Assembly (NCBI GenBank): GCA_001313065.1
Contig: BBFD01000303.1
Span: 1 to 5,043, forward strand
DNA from: Silvimonas sp. JCM 19000
Lineage (GTDB): Bacteria > Pseudomonadota > Gammaproteobacteria > Burkholderiales > Chitinibacteraceae
Direction of reading: 5' to 3'
Length of the DNA: 5,043 nt
How positions within the stretch are numbered: the stretch's first letter is position 1; the number at the start of each line of letters is the position of its first letter. Shown in pieces: positions 1-5,043 of this stretch. The position numbers were made by a program, and so were the translations under genes. A model generated the notes under the pieces. It worked only from the letters and a program-made list of their open reading frames with translations, was not told the DNA's origin and ran no database searches.

Positions 1-539
1 CTCCTTCAAAAAAAACCCCAAATCCCGCGCCGTCCCCGCCTTCGCCTGCTCAAACAAAGCCGCATCCGCCTTGCCATCCGGTGCCGCAATCTGCCGGGCA
101 AACTGCACCACCGCCATCCCGCATCCCTCCACCAGGCGCGCATGCCACGCTTGCGCCTCATACGTGGGGTGCGATGCCTCTGGTGGAAACACAATCCGCG
201 CCCACGCTTCATCGCCCTTCACCTCAAACAGCACAAACGGCGTCGGCTTCTGGCGCTCAAAATTGATCTGCGTTACCTTGGCCCATTGCGCCAGCGTCCC
301 GCGCCCCACATCCAGCTGATTGATCGTCAACAAGCGCGTCCATGTCCAGCTCGAGGCCTTCTCGCCGTCGCTGGCGTACATATGGATGGCCTGTTGCGGC
401 ATGGCTTTTTTTTCGTAGTCAACCGTATACGTCTTGCCGTCAAATTCAATCTGCTTGGGCACCACCAGCGTGCCGCCGCCCATGCCGAAGAAACGGTGAC
501 CATCACCCACGCCGCCACCAGATATCGCGCCATCCGCAT
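1..539 (-). CDS. Unrecognised secreted or periplasmic protein (5' part, one frameshift)
   Basis: I do not recognise this protein. Three in-frame ATGs lie at 545, 539 and 533. The one at 539 has AAGGA six bases upstream and is preferred. The N-terminus is a good Sec signal peptide: basic MRMAR, a hydrophobic core YLVAAWVMVTV, and a probable cleavage after SAWA (residue 21). The frame breaks immediately after it, within 470-481, where one G/C base appears missing. The continuation is open to the left edge, giving about 180 residues without a stop. It includes FDGKTYTVDYEKKAMPQQ, WTWTRLLTINQL, FVLFEVKGDEAWARIVFP and a single Cys in EGCGMAVVQFARQIA. No further membrane segment is seen. The coding reading is supported by codon pattern, signal peptide and ribosome binding site, not by homology. 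It follows the suc terminator and is probably transcribed separately; a link to the TCA cycle is not implied. Confidence 0.72.
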
Positions 540-545
540 CGTCAT

Positions 546-550
546 TCCTT
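546..550 (-). promoter_or_regulatory. Shine-Dalgarno AAGGA that selects the start at 539
   Basis: AAGGA touches the first ATG (545), lies six bases from the second (539) and twelve from the third (533). Only the second has normal spacing, so that ATG was chosen for the secreted-protein gene. Confidence 0.55.
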
Positions 551-567
551 GTTTTTTTGGTCGCCCC

Positions 568-596
568 ACCATACCCGGCGCGTGCCACCGCCACAA
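568..596 (-). promoter_or_regulatory. Weak sigma70-like promoter candidate for the left-edge gene
   Basis: On the minus strand TTGTGG (591-596) and TATGGT (568-573) are separated by 17 bases, directly after the operon terminator and about 30 bases before the start of the secreted-protein gene. The match is 3/6 at -35 and 4/6 at -10, with no extended -10. The position fits a gene needing its own promoter, but the score alone is weak. Confidence 0.25.
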
Positions 597-598
597 AT

Positions 599-629
599 AA
601 AAAAAACGGCCCGCCAGGTGCGAGCCGTT
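599..629 (-). terminator. Intrinsic terminator of the suc operon
   Basis: In the transcript AACGGCTCGC pairs with GCGGGCCGTT over ten positions, one of them G-U, around a five-base ACCTG loop. A run of eight T in the coding strand follows, partly overlapping the stem. The hairpin begins 26 bases after the sucD stop. This is a textbook Rho-independent terminator. The other orientation lacks a T run, so it is probably one-directional. The exact T-run length is uncertain because A/T runs look inflated in this read. Confidence 0.88.
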
Positions 630-655
630 CTTGCAGTCCTTAAGCCAGACCGCGC

Positions 656-1538
656 TTAAATCATGCCCTTGGATTTGAGCAGTTCAAACATGGTCTTGCC
701 GATTTCAGCCGGGCTGCGCGTGTAGGCGATGCCGGCTTGTTCGAAGGCCTTGAACTTCTCTTCCGCCGTGCCCTTGCCGCCCGAGATGATGGCGCCCGCA
801 TGGCCCATGCGCTTGCCCTTCGGTGCGGTAACGCCAGCGATGTAGCCACCACCGGCTTGGTCACGTACTGGCGCGCAAATTCAGCGGCTTCTTCTTCGGC
901 GCTGCCGCCGATTTCGCCGATCATGATGATGGCGTCGGTGTCCGGATCATCCTGGAACAGCTTCAGTGCATCGATATGGCTGGTGCCGGGGATCGGGTCG
1001 CCGCCGATACCGATACACGTGGACTGGCCCAGGCCCAGCGCGGTGGTTTGCGCCACGGCTTCGTAGGTCAGCGTGCCGGAGCGGCTGACAATGCCGATGC
1101 GGCCCGGATTGTGGATGTGCCACGCATGATGCCGATCTTGCATTCACCCGGGGTAATCACGCCGGGGCAGTTCGGGCCGATCAGGCGGATGCCGGCTTCG
1201 TCCACGGCTTTCTTTACATACAGCATGTCCAGCGTCGGCACGCCTTCGGTAATGCAGACGATCAGCTGCACGCCCGAATCAATCGCTTCCAGGATCGAAT
1301 CCTTGGCAAACGCTGCGGGCACATAGATGACCGAGGCATCAGCCTGGGTCTGGCGCACCGCGTCTTTCATGGTGTTGAACACCGGCAGGCCCAGATGCTC
1401 GCTGCCGCCCTTACCCGGGGTGACGCCGCCGACCACCTTGGTGCCCACCTTCAGCGCTTGTTCAGCGTGGAAGGTGCCATTCTTGCCGGTGAAACCTTGC
1501 ACCAGCACTTTCGTATCTTTATTAACCAGAACGCTCAT
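656..1538 (-). CDS. sucD: Succinyl-CoA synthetase alpha subunit (two frameshifts in the read)
   Basis: SucD binds CoA and carries the phosphohistidine intermediate of succinyl-CoA synthetase, working as an alpha-beta complex with SucC. The N-terminal CoA-binding Rossmann domain shows [16 protein letters not shown] (about 14-29), TEGVPTLDM (about 98-105) and [12 protein letters not shown]. The second half shows [22 protein letters not shown], the conserved Glu in [14 protein letters not shown], and [14 protein letters not shown], where His247 matches the E. coli phosphohistidine His246. The protein ends LKSKGMI then TAA at 656. Repaired length is 294 residues, normal for the family. One base is missing near 1119-1120 ([12 protein letters not shown] when restored) and one at 846-847 ([18 protein letters not shown] when restored). 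At the first break the usual Pro before GHIH reads as Arg, probably another base error. It is the last gene before the operon terminator. Confidence 0.95.
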
Positions 1539-1545
1539 TTCGGAA

Positions 1546-1551
1546 TCCTTT
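1546..1551 (-). promoter_or_regulatory. sucD Shine-Dalgarno AAAGGA
   Basis: AAAGGA lies seven bases upstream of the ATG at 1538 in the coding strand. It matters because the frame upstream is open in this read and would otherwise suggest a SucC-SucD fusion. A well-placed ribosome binding site argues that sucD is translated from its own start. Confidence 0.75.
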
Positions 1552-1560
1552 GTGCGGTGA

Positions 1561-2732
1561 TCAGCCAGCGCGGCCACGGCAGCGACGATCTTCTCGGCTG
1601 CGTCGTTCAGGCCCTGGGCCGAAGTCAGCTTGAGGCCGGATTCATCGAGAATCTTCGCGCCCAGCTCTGCATTGTTGCCTTCCAGACGCACCACCACCGG
1701 CACGGTCACGTTCACTTCTTTTACGGCCGCGATAATGGCTTCGGCGATCATGTCGCAACGCACGATGCCGCCGAAGATGTTGATCAGCACGCCCTTGACC
1801 GAGTCATCGGCCAGGATCAGCTTGAAGGCTTCAATCACGCGTTCTTTGGTGGCGCCGCCGCCCACGTCAAGGAAGTTGGCCGGTTGGCCGCCCTTCAACT
1901 TGATGATGTCCATGGTGGCCATGGCCAGGCCTGCGCCGTTGACCATACAACCGATATTGCCTTCCAGCGCCACGTAGTTCAGTTCGAACTCGGACGCCTT
2001 CACTTCGCGTTCGTTTTCTTGCGATTTGTCGCGTTGCGCCAGCAGGTCCGGGTGGCGGAACAGCGCGTTGCTGTCCAGATTGATCTTGCCGTCCACGCAG
2101 GCCAGCTCGCCGTTTTCGCGCAGCGCCAGCGGGTTGACTTCAAACAGCGCGAAGTCGTTTTCGACAAACGCGTTGTATGCACCCAGCATCAGCTTGGCAA
2201 ACGCACCGATCTGCGCGCCCGACAGGCCCAGCGCAAACGCGGCATCACGCGCCTGGAACGGTTGCATGCCCACCAGCGGGTTCACTTCAATCTTGATGAT
2301 TTTTTTTCCGGGGTTTCTTCGGCGACCTTCTCGATCTCGACGCCACCTTCGGTCGACACCATAAACACCACGCGCTGCGAGCCGCGATCCACCACCGCGC
2401 CCAGGTACAGTTCGCGCTGCACCGGGTACATGTCTTCACACACCAGCACGCTGTGCACCGGTTGGCCAGCGGCGTCGTTTGATAGGTAACCAGATTGGTA
2501 CCGATCAAACGCGTGGCTTCGGCGGCGGCTTCTTCGCGGCTCTTCACCACTTTCACGCCACCGGCTTTACCACGGCCGCCCGCATGCACTTGCGCCTTGA
2601 CCACGGCAAACTTGCCGCCAAGCTTGTCATAGGCTGCAGCGGCTTCTTCGCCGCTGTGGGCCAGAATGCCGCGCTGGACGGGCAGACCGTATTTGGCCAG
2701 CAGTTCCTTGGCTGATATTCGTGCAGGTTCAT
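1561..2732 (-). CDS. sucC: Succinyl-CoA synthetase beta subunit (several frameshifts; stop lost in the read)
   Basis: SucC is the ATP-grasp, nucleotide-binding subunit of succinyl-CoA synthetase, which makes succinate and ATP or GTP from succinyl-CoA. The start ATG at 2732 (MNLHEYQ) has AAGGA six bases upstream. After repair the protein is about 390 residues, close to E. coli SucC (388). Visible landmarks are Lys46 and the AGGRGKAGG loop with Arg54, the Mg-binding Asn in FEVNPL and Asp in [43 protein letters not shown] and [14 protein letters not shown]. The breaks are one base missing at about 2712 ([16 protein letters not shown] when restored), one missing within 2471-2476, an eight-T run at 2300-2307 where six gives [13 protein letters not shown], and one missing at 1565-1566. 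Restoring the last yields AALG followed by TGA at 1561-1563. As read, the frame runs on into sucD. Whether it uses ATP or GTP cannot be told from sequence. Confidence 0.95.
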
Positions 2733-2757
2733 GAGATTTCCTTTTGGAGATACAAGC

Positions 2758-2778
2758 GGTGCGGCCGGAGCGCGCACC
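2758..2778 (-). other. Small inverted repeat in the lpdA-sucC gap
   Basis: In the transcript GGTGCG and CGCACC form a perfect 6-bp inverted repeat around a nine-base loop. It lies between the lpdA stop and the sucC ribosome binding site. No T run follows it, so it is not a convincing terminator. In a GC-rich gap a stem this short can arise by chance. The rest of 2733-2808 holds only the sucC Shine-Dalgarno. Confidence 0.3.
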
Positions 2779-2808
2779 TCCCGTGTTAATCAGTTCAGCG
2801 TGCGGTAA

Positions 2809-4250
2809 TCAGGAATGCAGACCGCGTTTGTCCACGCCCAGCGCGGCTTCGTGCATGGCTTCCGACAACGACGGATGCGCGTGCACGATGCGGGCGATGT
2901 CTTCGCTGGAGGCGCCAAATTCCATCGCCACCACAGCTTCGGTAATCAGCTCGGAGGCAAACGGGCCCACGATATGCACGCCCAGGATGCGGTCGGTTTT
3001 GGCATCCGCCAACATTTTTTTTACAAAGCCGGTGGTTTCGCCCAGGCCCAGCGCGCGGCCATTGGGGCTAAACGGAAACTGGCCTTTGCGATATTCGACG
3101 CCTTCGGCTTTCAGTTGCTGTTCGGTCTTGCCCACCCATGCCAGTTCGGGGCTGGTGTAAATCACCCACGGCACGGTGTTGAAATCGATATGCGGCTTTT
3201 GCCCCGCAATGCGTTCAGCCACCGCCACGCCTTCTTCCGACGCTTTGTGCGCCAGCATCGGGCCGCGCACCACATCGCCCACCGCCCACAGATTGGGCAG
3301 CGCGGTGCGGCAGTCTTCGTCCACTTCGATAAAGCCGCGCTGATCCAGCTTCAGGCCCACGCTGTCGGCGGCCAGGTTCCACGTATTGGGCACGCGGCCG
3401 ATCGACACAATCAGCTTGTCGAAGGTTTCGGACTGCGGCTTGCCTTCGCTATCGGTCCATTCCACCGCCACATGGTCGGCGCTGGCTTTGGCGCTGGTGA
3501 TCTTGATGCTGGTGCTGATCTTCAGGCCCAGATCGCGGATAAACGATTTTTTTGCGCTTCTTTGGCAACGGCCTCATCGGCGGCCAGCAAAAAAGCCCGG
3601 CGCGGCTTCAAGGATGGTGACGTCGGAACCAGACGCTTCCACACCGAGCCCATTTCCAGACCAATCACGCCCGCGCCAATCACACCCAGCTTGCCCGGCA
3701 CGGCGGGAATCGACAGCGCGCCAACGTTATCCAGCACCACTTTGTTATCAAACGGCAGATCGGGCAGTTGGCGCGGCACCGAACCGGTGGCGATGATCAC
3801 GTGGGTGGCGCTGACCACTTCGGTCTGGCCATCCAGACTGACTTCGACTTGCCACTGCTCGCCTTCGCGGCCCAGCAATTTGCCGTGGCCAAACAGGCTG
3901 GCAATCTTGTTCTTTTTTTTCAGCAAGAAGGCCACGCCCGTGGTCAGCTTGTTGACGATGCTTTGCTTGCGCTCCAGCATCTTGCTTACATCAAACTTTG
4001 CGCCTTCCACAGTAATGCCGTGCGCGGCAAATTTGTGTTCGATGCGTTCCCAGTTCTCGGACGATTCCAGCAAGGCCTTGGACGGAATGCAGCCCACGTT
4101 CAGGCAGGTGCCGCCCAGGCTGGCTTTGCCTTCGGCGTTCTTGAATTCATCGACGCAGGCGGTTTTAAAGCCCAGCTGCGCGGCGCGGATGGCAGCTACA
4201 TAACCGCCAGGGCCGCCGCCGATCACCAGTACATCAAATTGTTGCGACAT
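2809..4250 (-). CDS. lpdA: Dihydrolipoamide dehydrogenase, E3 (three frameshifts in the read)
   Basis: This FAD flavoprotein reoxidises the dihydrolipoyl arm of E2 and reduces NAD+ to NADH. It shows the class I pyridine nucleotide-disulfide reductase layout: FAD-binding GGGPGG at residues 11-16, the redox pair Cys49/Cys54 in [16 protein letters not shown] near 154-156, and NAD-binding GAGVIG at 192-197 with Glu199. The second FAD motif is [14 protein letters not shown]. The C-terminal HPSLSE holds the catalytic His with a Glu five residues on. The ATG at 4250 is preceded by AAGG at 4260-4263. The stop is TGA at 2809. The frame is broken three times: one base missing at 3629-3630 ([12 protein letters not shown] when restored), one extra in the A run 3589-3594, and a seven-T run at 3547-3553 where five or eight would restore the frame. 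Repaired length is about 479-480 residues, normal for the family. It does not carry the N-terminal lipoyl domain found on some E3 proteins. Confidence 0.95.
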
Positions 4251-4280
4251 GTTCTTTTACCTTGTTTGGGCATCGAGTCG

Positions 4281-4309
4281 GGCGCGCCATCCGATCAGAA
4301 CGGCGCGCC
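4281..4309 (-). other. Intercistronic stem-loop between sucB and lpdA, built from a duplicated GGCGCGCCATC
   Basis: On the plus strand GGCGCGCCATC occurs at 4281-4291 and again at 4302-4312, 21 bases apart. GGCGCGCC is its own reverse complement, so in the transcript the two copies can pair over 8 G/C pairs. The stem can continue inward for four more pairs, two of them G-U, leaving a five-base loop TGATC. It lies between the sucB stop and the lpdA Shine-Dalgarno. No U tract follows, so it does not look like a terminator. A role in mRNA processing or in protecting the upstream message is an inference. Confidence 0.55.
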
Positions 4310-4318
4310 ATCGCAGGG

Positions 4319-5043
4319 TTAGATATCCAGCAGCAGACGCGCCGGATCTTCAATCGCTTCTTTGATGGCGACCAGGCTCAGCACGGCTTCGCGGCCGTCG
4401 ATAATGCGGTGATCGTACGATTGCGCCAGGTACATCATCGGGCGCACCACGATCTCGCCGTTCTCGACCACAGCGCGGTCTTTGGTGGCGTGCATGCCCA
4501 GGATGGCCGATTGCGGCGGGTTGATGATCGGGGTGGACATCATCGAACCAAAGGTGCCGCCATTGCTGATGGTGTAGGTGCCGCCGGTGAGTTCTTCCAC
4601 GGTCAGCTTGCCTTCTTGCGCACGCTTGCCGAAGTCGGCGATGGTCTTCTCGATATCGGCCAGGCTCAGCTGGTCGGCGTTACGGATGATCGGCACCACC
4701 AGGCCACGCGGGCTGCCCACGGCCACGCCGACGTCGTAATAGCCGTGGTACACGATTTCGCTGCCATCGACCGAGGCGTTGACGATCGGGTATTTTTTTC
4801 AGCGCGTGCACTGCGGCTTTCACAAAGAAGCCCATAAAGCCCAGCTTCACGCCGTGGTCTTTTTCAAAGCGGTCTTTGTACTTGTTACGCAGGTCCATCA
4901 GCGGCTTCATGTTCACTTCGTTAAAAGTGGTCAGGATGGCGTTGGTGGCTTGCGATTGCAGCAGGCGCTCGGCCACGCGTTGGCGCAAACGGCTCATCGG
5001 CACGCGTTGTTCCTGGCGATCACCGGCGGGCAGCAGCACCGGG
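4319..5043 (-). CDS. sucB: Dihydrolipoyllysine-residue succinyltransferase, E2 of 2-oxoglutarate dehydrogenase (3' part, one frameshift)
   Basis: E2 transfers the succinyl group from lipoyl-lysine to CoA, giving succinyl-CoA, and forms the core of the cytoplasmic 2-oxoglutarate dehydrogenase complex. The window holds about 240 residues, essentially the whole C-terminal acyltransferase domain. The lipoyl and E1/E3-binding domains lie beyond the right edge, so no start is visible. Recognisable blocks in order are [51 protein letters not shown] and the catalytic [11 protein letters not shown], which carries the active-site His and Asp. The protein ends LLLDI then TAA. The frame breaks in a run of seven T at 4793-4799; six would give [11 protein letters not shown], matching the family, so one base is extra. 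It is followed after 68 bases by lpdA, as expected for an odh/suc operon. The symbol odhB is an alternative. The succinyl rather than acetyl specificity rests on sequence similarity and on the sucCD neighbours. Confidence 0.95.

Noticed and set aside
142..600. A plus-strand open frame opposite the left-edge gene
   Set aside because: The minus strand has a signal peptide, a ribosome binding site and a start placed just after a terminator. The plus frame has none of these and is rich in Arg, His and Pro.
1395..2489. A 364-codon open frame on the plus strand, opposite sucC
   Set aside because: It mirrors the conserved sucC/sucD coding strand, has no recognisable domain and crosses the sucC-sucD boundary.
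2815..4203. A 462-codon open frame on the plus strand, opposite lpdA
   Set aside because: It is antisense to a clearly identified gene and its translation is low-complexity, rich in His, Ala, Arg and Gly. It is a by-product of GC-rich codon use and does not respect the lpdA indel sites.
656..4250. Pseudogene decay of the operon
   Set aside because: Protein sequence, catalytic residues, spacing, ribosome binding sites and terminator are all intact apart from 1-2 base indels. There are no large deletions or clustered substitutions.
4793..4799. Programmed frameshifting or transcriptional slippage at A runs
   Set aside because: Slippery A runs can rescue frames in some symbiont genomes. Here the breaks occur in every gene, and several are at G/C sites with no slippery run. 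Error explains all of them together.
1..5043. CRISPR arrays, tRNA or rRNA genes, insertion sequences, phage or defence genes
   Set aside because: No regularly spaced repeats, RNA gene structures, transposase motifs or terminal repeats were seen. The window is ordinary core metabolism.

Overview
The window is a GC-rich bacterial segment holding the distal part of a TCA-cycle operon on the minus strand. Read 5' to 3' on that strand (right to left here), it contains the catalytic domain of sucB (E2 of 2-oxoglutarate dehydrogenase, entering from the right edge), then lpdA (E3 dihydrolipoamide dehydrogenase), sucC and sucD (succinyl-CoA synthetase beta and alpha). A strong intrinsic terminator follows sucD. 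After it comes the start of a separate, unrecognised secreted-protein gene that runs off the left edge. The order sucB-lpdA-sucC-sucD and the protein sequences suggest a betaproteobacterium, most likely Neisseriales (Chromobacterium/Chitinibacter-like). That assignment is inferred from memory of the family, not from a search.

Region by region: 1-539 is a partial gene for a protein with a signal peptide. 540-598 is its short leader, with a weak promoter candidate. 599-629 is the operon terminator. 656-1538 is sucD, 1561-2732 sucC, 2733-2808 a gap with a small hairpin, 2809-4250 lpdA, 4251-4318 a gap with a striking duplicated GGCGCGCCATC hairpin, and 4319-5043 the 3' part of sucB. There is no gene-free stretch longer than 100 bases.

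The gene products act in sequence. E1 (off-window), E2 and E3 turn 2-oxoglutarate, CoA and NAD+ into succinyl-CoA, CO2 and NADH. SucCD then turns succinyl-CoA into succinate with synthesis of a nucleoside triphosphate.

The main oddity is that every gene is interrupted by one or more single- or double-base indels, although the protein sequence on both sides of each break is highly conserved. The extra bases all sit in A/T runs that now measure 6-8 bases. The missing bases all sit in short G/C runs. This is best read as sequencing or assembly error rather than gene decay. One such indel removes the sucC stop and makes sucC and sucD look like one fused reading frame. The coordinates below are gene-level spans across these breaks. 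I found no evidence of a new biological system. The most biologically interesting items are the sucB-lpdA intercistronic hairpin and the unknown secreted protein.
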